64,000 bases of DNA, taken from Methanomassiliicoccaceae archaeon UBA404. Its GTDB lineage: Archaea; Thermoplasmatota; Thermoplasmata; Methanomassiliicoccales; Methanomethylophilaceae. The notes under the pieces are model-generated. The model had not been told where the DNA came from and searched no databases. It worked only from the letters and a program-made list of their open reading frames with translations. Position 1 is the stretch's first letter. The number at the start of each line of letters is the position of its first letter. The stretch lies in assembly GCA_002498605.1 (NCBI GenBank), contig DAHY01000048.1, positions 14,616 to 78,615 on the forward strand, written 5' to 3'. Made by a program: the position numbers and the translations under genes. Below are positions 1 to 8,129 of the stretch, piece after piece.

Positions 1-2866
1 AGTCGATTGCGGACATCTCTTCCTTGATTTCGGAGATGCTGCTGTTGATTGTGATTATAGAAGCTTCCATGGAAGACTTCATGCCGTCTTTCAGCTCTAT
101 GTCGTTCTGTATCTTGTTGTTCTCTCCGTCGAGAGCATATCTTCGTTCCGTCAGAGCATCCTTCTCTTCTCTGAGTCCCGTGATTCCGCTTTCCATTTCG
201 GCTTCCAGAGCTCTGAGTGCACGGAGTTCCACTTCGGCTTCTTTCTGAAGCCCTCTGTATTTTTCGATATTGGCGTCATTTTCCGATATTTTTGTTTTGG
301 TGAAGGTTATCCGTTCCTTCAGGGATTCGGTCTGCTTTCCGATGCCTTTTATTTCGACTTCGTAAGTCGCCTTGTTTCCTTTCTGTTCGGTGACGGCCTG
401 ATTTATCTGATAAATTTCATTCCTTATTTCCTGAATTTTGATGTTTAAGTCCGCGGGCGCGATTTCTCTTAGGCGTTCTCTTCCCGCGGTTCTTTTTTCA
501 CGGAAAATGTCCAATTCTTTCGATAATTTCGTAAGATTTTCTTCTGCCTCTTTCGCTTCAGCATCCCAAAGATCGCATTGTTTCTTCTTCTCGTTGCGTT
601 CCCGGGTCTTTTCTTCCTTGCTTCTCTCCATCTCTTTTATCCGGGCCTGCAGACCGCCCATTTTAGACTGCTGTTCCACTCCCTGGCTTCCGGCTTCCCG
701 CATCTTATCGTCGAGTTCCCGGATTTCCGAGCGCAGTTCGTTCAATTGATTGTCAAGTTTCCTCACGGCATCGTTGGCATCGCCCAACTTCCTGCCGACC
801 TCTTCCAGTTTGGATTCCGACGACGAGCCGAATTTCATTACGGCATCATGTCTCAGGGTTCCTCCGACCATGGCTCCGGAGGCTTCTATCAGTTCCCCCT
901 GCATGGTAACCATTCTCACGCCGCCCATCAGCGAGCGGGCGGTATTCAGATCTTTCATCACCAGAGTATCGCCCAAAACATACCAGAACACGTCTTTGTA
1001 CATGGGATCGAAATCCAAAAGATCGATTGCATACCCTTCCGAGGATTTGGAAGTCATTATCGCTTTGGCTCTGGGTCTTCCCCCCATCATTTTTGTGAGA
1101 GGCAGGAATGTAACACGTCCCAATTTGTTGTTTTTAAGGAAACGGATCGCTTCCGCGGCAACTTCGTCATTTTCAACGACGATGGCTTTCATCTTGCCTC
1201 CGGCCGCAACCGATACGGCGGTTTCGTATTCCGGTTCCACCGATGCCAATTCCTGAACCGTTCCGTGAATTCCGCCCATCGCTCTCTTGTCTCTGAGGGC
1301 AAGAATCGCGGATATGGCGGTATCTCCCTGATTGAATCTTTCCGAAACTTTCTTTTCGGCGGAGAGTTCCCCGTATTCTTTCTCGAGTCTGCGGACGGCT
1401 TCGTTCAGTTCGAACCTTTGCTTTTCCAGTTCCTGTTCTTTGCCTTTGGCGGCGAGTATTCTGGAGGAGTATTCCTGAGCCGACGGCCCGGATTTTTCTT
1501 TCAGTTCCCCGATGCTCCACTTGGCATCTCCGATTTCAAAGGACAGGGTCTTGATGGATTCTTCCAGATTCGCCAATGCTATTGCCCCCTCTTCGGCCAG
1601 GCTTTCTGCCGTGGAAACTTTTACGCGGGCATCGTTCACTTCGGAAGTCTTGTTCTCGATATCGTTTTCCAGATTCTGGAGTTCTTCCTGTAACTGTGCG
1701 TGTTCCCCTCCGAATTCGGACATCCTGTCGTTGACTTCCTTCTCTTCGGAACGGAGAACGGTCATTCTTCTTTCTGCGTTTTCCAAATTTATTTCCACTT
1801 CGGAAAGCAGAGTTTTCGTGCTCAGAACCGTATTGTCGTTTTCGGCGATTGACTCTTCGGTTTGCGAAATGTACAGCTCATGTTCCTGGTTGCTGCTTTC
1901 GGCGGTTTCTATACGGTCGTTGTAAGTGGCCATATTGATTTTTGCGGTTTCTATGTTACCTTTCAGTTCGGTGTATTCGGGACCTACTTTTTCCTCTATT
2001 TCACGCTCTTTTTCGCGTATGGCCGATTCGTTTTGATTGAACTCGTGTCTGTTTTTTTCCTTTCTTTCTCTGAGTCCGGCGATTTCTTCCTTGATTTTTT
2101 CAATCTGCCGGCCGTAACTTTCCAGATTCGACTCTTCAATCTGAAGCTGTCTGTGCATCAACTGCGCCTTGGACATCTCCAGATTCTTTTGGGCCTCTAT
2201 GTACTTCCTGGCATCTTCCCGATCTTTTTCGAGCTGTTTCAGCTGAAGTTCCAATTCCCCTATCACGATGTTTATTCGGTCCAGGTTCGTTTCGGCTTCC
2301 TCTCGCTCGCCGGCGGCTCTGTCGATGTCCGCGTCATAACTGGCGATTCCCGAGATTCCGTCGATTATGCGTCTTCTTTCCAATGCGCCCATAGCCACTA
2401 TTCGGGTAACGTCGCCCTGCTGAACCAGGTTATACCCGTCGGCGCTTATTCTCGCCTTTGTCAGAAGTCCGTCGAAGTCGGCCATGGTGGCTTTGCGGTC
2501 GTTTATGTAAAAATAGGAATAATAGTCGGTTCTTGCGTCGTTGTATCTGACAACTCTGGTAAGTCTGACCGTATCGTCGTCCCAGGGCATAAGACGGTCT
2601 GTATTGTCAAAAACAAGTGTTACGGTCATGTGAGATGCTTTGTTCTTGGTGCGACCGCCGTCAAAAATCAAATCCGTAAGCCGCCCTGCTCTTACGGCCT
2701 TTGAACTGCGGGGTCCCAAAACAAACAGAATAGCGTCGGTTATATTGGATTTCCCTGAACCGTTCGGTCCGGTAATCGCAGTATACCCTTCCATAAGCGG
2801 TACCGTGAGCCGCCCGCCGAAGGATTTGAAATTTTCCATTTCAACTTGCTTTAAATACACTCCCAT
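1..2866 (-). CDS. smc: SMC chromosome segregation ATPase, 3' end outside window
   Basis: Structural maintenance of chromosomes ATPase, which condenses and segregates DNA as a dimer. The first 955 codons are visible and the C-terminal ATPase half (Walker B, signature) lies beyond base 1; the family is usually about 1150-1200 residues. The start at 2866 gives MGVYLKQVEMENFKSF, and Walker A GPNGSGKSN follows near residue 35. Long charged coiled-coil stretches flank a hinge at about residues 510-680 with glycine motifs such as MVGGTLRH. The gene is alone at its 5' side; an inverted repeat lies at 2882-2900 just upstream. Identity is secure from head and hinge. Confidence 0.96.
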   Translation of the reverse strand, partial: MGVYLKQVEMENFKSFGGRLTVPLMEGYTAITGPNGSGKSNITDAILFVLGPRSSKAVRAGRLTDLIFDGGRTKNKASHMTVTLVFDNTDRLMPWDDDTVRLTRVVRYNDARTDYYSYFYINDRKATMADFDGLLTKARISADGYNLVQQGDVTRIVAMGALERRRIIDGISGIASYDADIDRAAGEREEAETNLDRINIVIGELELQLKQLEKDREDARKYIEAQKNLEMSKAQLMHRQLQIEESNLESYGRQIEKIKEEIAGLRERKEKNRHEFNQNESAIREKEREIEEKVGPEYTELKGNIETAKINMATYNDRIETAESSNQEHELYISQTEESIAENDNTVLSTKTLLSEVEINLENAERRMTVLRSEEKEVNDRMSEFGGEHAQLQEELQNLENDIENKTSEVNDARVKVSTAESLAEEGAIALANLEESIKTLSFEIGDAKWSIGELKEKSGPSAQEYSSRILAAKGKEQELEKQRFELNEAVRRLEKEYGELSAEKKVSERFNQGDTAISAILALRDKRAMGGIHGTVQELASVEPEYETAVSVAAGGKMKAIVVENDEVAAEAIRFLKNNKLGRVTFLPLTKMMGGRPRAKAIMTSKSSEGYAIDLLDFDPMYKDVFWYVLGDTLVMKDLNTARSLMGGVRMVTMQGELIEASGAMVGGTLRHDAVMKFGSSSESKLEEVGRKLGDANDAVRKLDNQLNELRSEIRELDDKMREAGSQGVEQQSKMGGLQARIKEMERSKEEKTRERNEKKKQCDLWDAEAKEAEENLTKLSKELDIFREKRTAGRERLREIAPADLNIKIQEIRNEIYQINQAVTEQKGNKATYEVEIKGIGKQTESLKERITFTKTKISENDANIEKYRGLQKEAEVELRALRALEAEMESGITGLREEKDALTERRYALDGENNKIQNDIELKDGMKSSMEASIITINSSISEIKEEMSAID

Positions 2867-2881
2867 CCCATCCTGAAATCC

Positions 2882-2900
2882 TTTACTGGGTAACAGTAAA
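2882..2900. promoter_or_regulatory. Inverted repeat upstream of smc
   Basis: TTTACTG and CAGTAAA form perfect 7-base arms around the 5-base spacer GGTAA, 16-34 bases before the smc start codon. This position is where a repressor or a 5' RNA hairpin would act. No known operator was recognised, and function is inference. Confidence 0.3.
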
Positions 2901-2972
2901 TTCATTCCTGCTCGTATATGAACAGGTAATAAAATGTTTCAATAATATTTAAATACGTTTATGCTGGCACAT

Positions 2973-2979
2973 AAAAAAA
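2973..2979 (-). terminator. Poly-U terminator after the HAD phosphatase operon
   Basis: Seven consecutive T on the minus strand begin 14 bases after the stop of the HAD phosphatase. U-rich tracts are the usual archaeal transcription termination signal; no strong hairpin precedes it. Confidence 0.4.
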
Positions 2980-2992
2980 TACGATTATTTGC

Positions 2993-3766
2993 TTAAAAGT
3001 GAATATCCGCAACGGATTTCGCTATTGCCGTGGGTTGAATTTCGGAGCCGTCCAGATGCTCTTCGGAAGTCTCTCCGGACAATACCAGAACGGATCTTAT
3101 TCCCGCGTCTTCGGCCATTTTTATGTCAGTGTAAAGCCGATCTCCCATCATGACCGCCTTTGAGGATTCTATTCCGAGAAATTCGGAAGCCATCTCCAAC
3201 ATCATTGATTTCGGCTTGCCGATTATCATTGCATTTCTTCCCGTCAATGATTCCAGCATTGTAATAAACGGTCCTATGTCAACGTCGTAACCGTCCTCCG
3301 TGGGACATAATGCATCAGGATGAGTTGCTATGAATTCCGCTCCGCCGAAAATCATGTGATATGCATTGTTCAGTTTTTCATAAGTTATCGTACGATCGAA
3401 TGTCATAAGTACAATATCGGGATTTTTATCGGTAATGTTTACTCCCAGTGACGAGAGTTCTTTTTCAACCTCCGGCGATGCCAAAACATAAACCGATGAC
3501 TTCGGGCGTTTTGTTCTTATGAACTGCGCGGCGGCCACGGCAGAAGTTATTACCGAGTCCTCTTCGACGGCGAAACCCATTCTCTTCAATCTTCCGTAAT
3601 AAAAATTACGGGTGTGAGATGAATTGTTGGTTATGAACGCGTACGGCATATCGGCGTCTTTCAGACGCTGAATGAAATCGGCGGCTCCGTCGATGGGATT
3701 GTCACCGAGATATACGGTTCCGTCCATATCCAAAAGAATTCCGGAGACGTCATTCCAAAGTTTCAA
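2993..3766 (-). CDS. HAD-superfamily (NagD-like, class IIA) phosphatase
   Basis: Cytosolic HAD hydrolase of the NagD/4-nitrophenylphosphatase type, 257 residues, removing phosphate from a small sugar or nucleotide substrate that cannot be named from sequence. Motif I is DMDGTVYLG near residue 14 with the nucleophilic Asp and the acid/base Asp two residues on. Motif II is ITNNSS, the motif III lysine lies in IIGKPKS, and the acidic motif IV is MMGDRLYTD. A C2 cap between motifs II and III fits the class. It ends the leftward operon carS-pyrE-udg and overlaps the udg stop by 17 bases. Confidence 0.85.
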   Translation of the reverse strand: MKLWNDVSGILLDMDGTVYLGDNPIDGAADFIQRLKDADMPYAFITNNSSHTRNFYYGRLKRMGFAVEEDSVITSAVAAAQFIRTKRPKSSVYVLASPEVEKELSSLGVNITDKNPDIVLMTFDRTITYEKLNNAYHMIFGGAEFIATHPDALCPTEDGYDVDIGPFITMLESLTGRNAMIIGKPKSMMLEMASEFLGIESSKAVMMGDRLYTDIKMAEDAGIRSVLVLSGETSEEHLDGSEIQPTAIAKSVADIHF

Positions 3767-4289
3767 GTTCTTCCCTCACGGTCCTGATTGTTTCTCTCAG
3801 TACGGTTCTGGCACTCTTATTGTATATGCAGGCGGACGGATGATAGGTGGGTATGAACGGAATCATTTTTCCGTCTATTTCGATGGCGGTTCTTTTGTTT
3901 ACTATATCGGCCATTCTGCCGTCGTACCCCATTAGATTTTTACAGGCGGATTTTCCCAATCCTATGATTAAACGGGCATCCGACAGTTCGGAATTGAGGA
4001 ATTTCCTGCAGGCCGCCATCTCCTCTTCGGTCGGATCTCTGTTGCCCGGGGGACGGCATTTTACGGTGTTGGTTATTACCACTCTGGAACGTTGAAGGCC
4101 TTCTTCTTCCATGAATCCGTCCAATATTTTTCCCGCTTTGCCTACAAAAGGTATGCCCTGAAGATCTTCTTTCTCCCCGGGGGCTTCTCCGATAAAAACT
4201 ATTCCGGAGGATGCGTCGCCGTGAGGCATTACGATGTTAGTCCTGCCTTCGCTCAAAGGGCAAAGATTACAGTTTTCGGGAGGTCTCAC
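3750..4289 (-). CDS. Family 4 uracil-DNA glycosylase (Fe-S)
   Basis: Removes uracil arising from cytosine deamination in DNA, starting base excision repair. The 179-residue length matches the family 4/UDGa type. Motif A is GEAPGEKE and the C-terminal active-site motif is HPSA in PTYHPSA. Cysteines in CNLC, VKC and AAC fit the [4Fe-4S] cluster of this thermophile and archaeal family. The start is GTG at 4289, overlapping the pyrE stop by 4 bases, so translation is probably coupled. UDG family 5 is less likely given the GEAPG motif and cysteine spacing. Confidence 0.9.
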   Translation of the reverse strand: MRPPENCNLCPLSEGRTNIVMPHGDASSGIVFIGEAPGEKEDLQGIPFVGKAGKILDGFMEEEGLQRSRVVITNTVKCRPPGNRDPTEEEMAACRKFLNSELSDARLIIGLGKSACKNLMGYDGRMADIVNKRTAIEIDGKMIPFIPTYHPSACIYNKSARTVLRETIRTVREELETLE

Positions 4290-4819
4290 TCCCGATCCCC
4301 CAACAGCTCATCGGCGGTTACCAGGGAATGAAGTTTTACATTTATCGAAGAAAGATTCTCTTCCCCTCCGCTCTGACGGTCTATTACGGACAGTATATCG
4401 GTCACTTTGCCTCCGGCTTTGCGTATAGTGTCGATTGCCGACATACTTGAGCCTGCGGTGGTTATCACGTCTTCGACCACGAGTACTCTGTCCCCTTCGT
4501 TCAAATCGCCTTCTATCAGCTTACCCGTGCCGTGATCTTTCTTTTCCTTCCTTATCATAATGTAAGGAATTCCGGTTTCCAGAGAAACCGCCGCGGCCAA
4601 CGGCACGGAGCCTAAAACAACTCCGGCGATTCTGTCGGGTTTCTCGTTCATGCCGAGTATTGTTTCTCCCATCAGTTCGGCTATCAGTTTCAGAACTTTC
4701 GGGTTTGTGCTGGCTTTTTTTATATCGATGTAATATGAGCTTTTGGCTCCGGATGCCAGCGTAAAATCTCCGAATTGCAGTGCACCGCATTCGGACAGGG
4801 CTTTTGACATTTCGTTCAT
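4286..4819 (-). CDS. pyrE: Orotate phosphoribosyltransferase
   Basis: Joins orotate to PRPP, giving orotidine monophosphate in de novo pyrimidine synthesis. The protein is 177 residues, normal for archaeal PyrE. The PRPP-binding loop VLVVEDVITTAGSS is clear near residue 115, and the flexible loop IRKEKKDHGTGK carries the catalytic lysines. It sits 4 bases after carS and overlaps udg by 4 bases, inside a compact operon. Confidence 0.94.
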   Translation of the reverse strand: MNEMSKALSECGALQFGDFTLASGAKSSYYIDIKKASTNPKVLKLIAELMGETILGMNEKPDRIAGVVLGSVPLAAAVSLETGIPYIMIRKEKKDHGTGKLIEGDLNEGDRVLVVEDVITTAGSSMSAIDTIRKAGGKVTDILSVIDRQSGGEENLSSINVKLHSLVTADELLGDRE

Positions 4820-4823
4820 TGTA

Positions 4824-5396
4824 TCACCAGGGTTCCTTCTTCAGACCCATCTTGTATCCTATTATGTTGGCCGCACGGTGGAGTCCGAACATTATGAGCA
4901 GCAGGAACACGAATGCCAATATGTTCCATCCTGCAAAATATGTTTCGAATACCCAGTTGAAATTGAACAGCGCCGTCAGTAAAAATGCTCCGGCGACAAA
5001 ATCGTACTGATCCAGAACGGGTGCCTTCACACCCCTCTCCAATCCCAGTCTTCTCTTGATGAAGGCTCCGGCCAGGTCTCCCAGCACGGCACCGAAGGCC
5101 AAAGTCGTTATCAGAACCACGCCCTGGGAAAAGGATCCGAATCCCCAGTGGTTGACGGGATCGAAGGGATGGGAAATGCCCATCAGAATAAGTCCCAGAG
5201 CAATACCGGAAAGCGCTCCCCCGAAGAAGCCTCTCCAGGATTTGCCGTCTCCGAATATCCTTTTGCCTCTCCAGGATTTACCGAAATCGATTTTGGTTCC
5301 TCCGCCGAAAACAACTGCCGCGGAATTGGGTAACATAGCGGGAAGGAAAACCCATAATCCGATTATCATTATCTTGATTGCGCCCAAGGCATCCAT
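4824..5396 (-). CDS. carS: CDP-archaeol synthase
   Basis: Integral membrane CTP:2,3-di-O-geranylgeranylglyceryl phosphate cytidylyltransferase, which activates the archaeal ether lipid for head-group attachment. The start at 5396 (MDALGAIK) gives 190 residues, the usual family size; a longer reading back to 5519 would run into the divergent nuclease gene. About five hydrophobic segments are visible. Conserved family signatures include FLPAMLPNSAAVVFGG, SWRGKRIFGDGKSWRGF and GDLAGAFIKRRLGLERG. First gene of the operon with pyrE, udg and the HAD phosphatase. Confidence 0.92.
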   Translation of the reverse strand: MDALGAIKIMIIGLWVFLPAMLPNSAAVVFGGGTKIDFGKSWRGKRIFGDGKSWRGFFGGALSGIALGLILMGISHPFDPVNHWGFGSFSQGVVLITTLAFGAVLGDLAGAFIKRRLGLERGVKAPVLDQYDFVAGAFLLTALFNFNWVFETYFAGWNILAFVFLLLIMFGLHRAANIIGYKMGLKKEPW

Positions 5397-5452
5397 AATA
5401 TATCGGGCATTTATCGAACATCCATTGTTTAATCTTTGCTCACTTTGGGACA

Positions 5453-5461
5453 ATATAATTA
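5453..5461 (+). promoter_or_regulatory. TATA-like element for the Nob1-like gene
   Basis: ATATAATTA is centred about 28 bases before the ATG at 5485, the spacing expected for an archaeal leaderless or near-leaderless transcript. Confidence 0.45.
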
Positions 5462-5484
5462 ATCTATGTGATTCATCGGCAACC

Positions 5485-5943
5485 ATGCTGATTCTGGATA
5501 CCTCCGCATTTTTTACCATGGATTGGATTCCCGACGAAGATTTTCTTTGTCCTCCCGGTGTGGTTGATGAGTTGGAACGCTACGAAGATCCGCGGCTTGC
5601 TTTATGGGATGAACGTTTAAAAATATCCGACTACACGGAAGATTCGATGAAGAAAGTCAAAGAAGAGGCCTTGAAAACCGGGGATTTGGGAAGACTGTCC
5701 GATGTGGACCTGTCCGTTATCGCATTGGCGCTGGATATGAAGGGAACAATACTTTCGGACGATTATTCCATACAAAACGTTGCAAAGTCCATGGGCATTC
5801 CTTACCGTTCCGTGGGAACCAAAGGAATACAGAAAAAATTCAAATGGAACTATCGCTGCATAGGATGCGGCAAGTGGTACAAGGAACGTTACGACGAATG
5901 TCCCATCTGCGGTTCCGGCATGCGTGCGCACAGAAAAAAATGA
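5485..5943 (+). CDS. nob1: Nob1-like PIN-domain endoribonuclease
   Basis: Candidate for the nuclease that trims the 3' end of 16S rRNA during small-subunit maturation. The 152-residue product opens with a PIN domain (LILDTSAFF, then ELERYEDP and DVDLSVIALALD carrying metal-binding acids). It ends in a four-cysteine zinc ribbon, CIGC...CPIC, between residues about 130 and 147, which is the Nob1 arrangement. The ATG at 5485 sits about 28 bases after a TATA-like element. Its stop codon directly abuts that of the convergent reductase, with no base between them. Confidence 0.85.
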   Translation: MLILDTSAFFTMDWIPDEDFLCPPGVVDELERYEDPRLALWDERLKISDYTEDSMKKVKEEALKTGDLGRLSDVDLSVIALALDMKGTILSDDYSIQNVAKSMGIPYRSVGTKGIQKKFKWNYRCIGCGKWYKERYDECPICGSGMRAHRKK

Positions 5944-7032
5944 TTACGGGAAAATACGTTTGCACCGCACCAGGTTGGCCATGCGTCTTTTTCCGAGTAT
6001 GGACATGCAGAGATCTGTTCTGAAATCTGTCTTGAACGCCAAAGAATCCGCAAGCTTCTTGTTGAACGCGGCGGTCTTCAACGGGCCTCCGATTACTCTT
6101 CTGAACTCGGTGTCGTAATCCTGCAAAGGTCTTCCGTCGAGTATATGTTCGGCCGCAACCGTACCGCAGATGCGGGCGGATATCATCGCCTGGGGAATGC
6201 CTCCTCCGTTCACGGAGGCCACCTGACCTGCCGCGTCTCCCACCACCGCACCGTTGCCTGCAACTGTTCTTGAAATCGGACCTTCGCTGGGGACATATTT
6301 GCCTTTGATTTCACGGGTTATTTCGAATCCCATCTTTTTTGAGAAGTTCTCAAAATATTCGGTCGGCCGCCCGCTGGAGAATTTGGGCGCAAACCCGACT
6401 CCCACATTGGCACATCCGGATTTGGGTATAATCCAGCTGTAGGCTCCGGGTGCGATGCCTCCGAAGAACATCTCTATCACGGGCTCAAAATCGCCGTCGG
6501 CAATCGTTGTGACCGCAGGATAGAGATTTTTATTGGCGGGAAGACCCAGTTCCCTTGAAACTCTGGATGAGGGTCCGTCCGCACCGATTATTGTTTTGTA
6601 CTCTATGGTTCCGTCTTCTGTGACGGCTTTTCCGTCTTCGATTCTCAGAAATCCGCAACCTGTTTTAAGTTCGGCTCCGGCTTCAACGGCCTTGGACGCA
6701 AGATGCTGATCGAATCTGTCACGGTCCACGGTGTACCCGGTAAAAGGAAATTCGGTGACTTTGCCTTTGGGGGATGTGAATCTCATGCCTTCGATTTCTC
6801 TTGTTATCAGAGACGAGGGATATTCCATTGTGGTTTCCAAATCTTCAACCTTGGGAAACGAACCGTAGGTTTCTTCCAGACTGGGAATCAACTCTCCGCA
6901 ACGGACGGGAACACCTACTTCCTTGCGCCTTTCAAGAATTTTTACTGAAACGCCTTTTTCGGCGGCATAACGGGCGGCGACACTTCCGGCGGGACCTGCA
7001 CCCACAACGAGCACATCGACTTTCTCGGTCAC
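5944..7032 (-). CDS. Geranylgeranyl reductase family flavoprotein
   Basis: FAD-dependent reductase of the digeranylgeranylglycerophospholipid reductase family, which saturates isoprenoid chains of archaeal lipids; 362 residues. The N-terminal dinucleotide fold is VLVVGAGPAGSVAARYA. The family motif PVRCGE follows near residue 42, and the second FAD contact VVGDAAGQVASVNGGGI lies near residue 265. The start is GTG at 7032, three bases after a GGTGAT Shine-Dalgarno that matches the 16S 3' end. It lies 4 bases after the prenyl diphosphate synthase gene, which supplies its substrate chain. A second paralogue is at 32259-33401. Confidence 0.88.
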   Translation of the reverse strand: MTEKVDVLVVGAGPAGSVAARYAAEKGVSVKILERRKEVGVPVRCGELIPSLEETYGSFPKVEDLETTMEYPSSLITREIEGMRFTSPKGKVTEFPFTGYTVDRDRFDQHLASKAVEAGAELKTGCGFLRIEDGKAVTEDGTIEYKTIIGADGPSSRVSRELGLPANKNLYPAVTTIADGDFEPVIEMFFGGIAPGAYSWIIPKSGCANVGVGFAPKFSSGRPTEYFENFSKKMGFEITREIKGKYVPSEGPISRTVAGNGAVVGDAAGQVASVNGGGIPQAMISARICGTVAAEHILDGRPLQDYDTEFRRVIGGPLKTAAFNKKLADSLAFKTDFRTDLCMSILGKRRMANLVRCKRIFP

Positions 7033-7036
7033 GGAA

Positions 7037-8002
7037 TCACCGGTCCCGGGTTACGATATAATCCCCCAATGACAGAAGTGCTTTCTTGTAATCGGAATCT
7101 TCCACGACTGCGAGATAACCCCGTGCCTCGGTAAGAATTTCCATTGCTTTCTGTCTGCATCTTTTGATGGAATCCGTTTGTTTAATCAGACTGATTACTT
7201 TTTCAACGGATTCCGGGCTGGCTTCTTTTTCTTCGAAGACCTCTTTGATTTTTGGACCGTGTTCCGGATCCTGCATCGCATAGATTATGGGAAGAGTGGG
7301 TTTGCCTTCTATCAGATCCAAGCCCACCATCTTGCCGGTGGCGTCCGTGTCTCCGATAACGTCCAACGTATCGTCGATTATCTGGAATGCTTTTCCGATT
7401 GCCAACCCGTAATCGCCGAAGGCTTCGACAAGATCGAAATCAACATTCGTCAAAAAGGCTCCGGACTTGGCGGCGGAAGAAATCAGAGTGGCGGTTTTGC
7501 CCTGAATGATTTCGAAATAATCTTCTTCGGTCACGGCGGACTTGTTTTCGAACTTCTTCTGAATGAATTCCCCGGAAGTCATATTCGCCGAAGCGTCGAC
7601 AATGTGATTCACTATCTCGGGTGCGGTTGCACCGATGAGACGGAATCCCATGGCAAACATGTAATCCCCGATGATGATGGACTTGCCGATGGTGTATTCT
7701 TTGTAAAGGGCTTTGCGGCCTCTCCTCAGTTCGCCCTGATCGTTGATATCATCGTGTATAAGAGTGGCATTGTGAATTATTTCATATGCGGCGCCTATTT
7801 CGATGGCTCTCTTGGGATCTTTGCCCCCGGCGGCATAATATGAAAGAATGCATATTGCGGGCCTTATCTTCTTTCCGCCGGTTTCTATGACATAATTGCA
7901 CATATCTGTGATTTCGGCATTTTTGGAGCAAAGAACATTCTCTTTTATCCTATCAACCTCATCCAATTCATTGGATATGCAATCGTGCCAAAGACTTGAC
8001 AT
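7037..8002 (-). CDS. idsA: Polyprenyl (geranylgeranyl/farnesyl) diphosphate synthase
   Basis: Trans-isoprenyl diphosphate synthase that builds the chains of archaeal membrane lipids by repeated head-to-tail condensation; 321 residues, normal length. The first aspartate-rich motif is LIHDDINDQG and the second is QIIDDTLDVIGD. GGKKIRPA near residue 44 binds diphosphate. Exact chain length cannot be read from sequence with confidence. It is followed 4 bases later by geranylgeranyl reductase on the same strand, forming a lipid pair. Confidence 0.92.
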   Translation of the reverse strand: MSSLWHDCISNELDEVDRIKENVLCSKNAEITDMCNYVIETGGKKIRPAICILSYYAAGGKDPKRAIEIGAAYEIIHNATLIHDDINDQGELRRGRKALYKEYTIGKSIIIGDYMFAMGFRLIGATAPEIVNHIVDASANMTSGEFIQKKFENKSAVTEEDYFEIIQGKTATLISSAAKSGAFLTNVDFDLVEAFGDYGLAIGKAFQIIDDTLDVIGDTDATGKMVGLDLIEGKPTLPIIYAMQDPEHGPKIKEVFEEKEASPESVEKVISLIKQTDSIKRCRQKAMEILTEARGYLAVVEDSDYKKALLSLGDYIVTRDR

Positions 8003-8087
8003 ATGTCTGAGTGAAGAGCGTTATCTACTTAATGGTTTTCAAAAAATGGTCAATAGCCAGAATGAAAAATGATGATTAAAATTGAAT

Positions 8088-8105
8088 CCGCCCCCGAAGG
8101 GGCGG
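8088..8105 (-). terminator. cUUCGg hairpin terminating the fpo operon
   Basis: On the minus strand a 7-bp stem CCGCCCC/GGGGCGG closes a UUCG tetraloop with the stabilising C-G closing pair, 25 bases after the fpoN stop, and is followed by a T-rich stretch. A similar hairpin follows the glutamate-synthase-like gene at 43235-43258. Confidence 0.6.
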
Positions 8106-8129
8106 GTATAAAGTGGTTTATCTCCCTGT

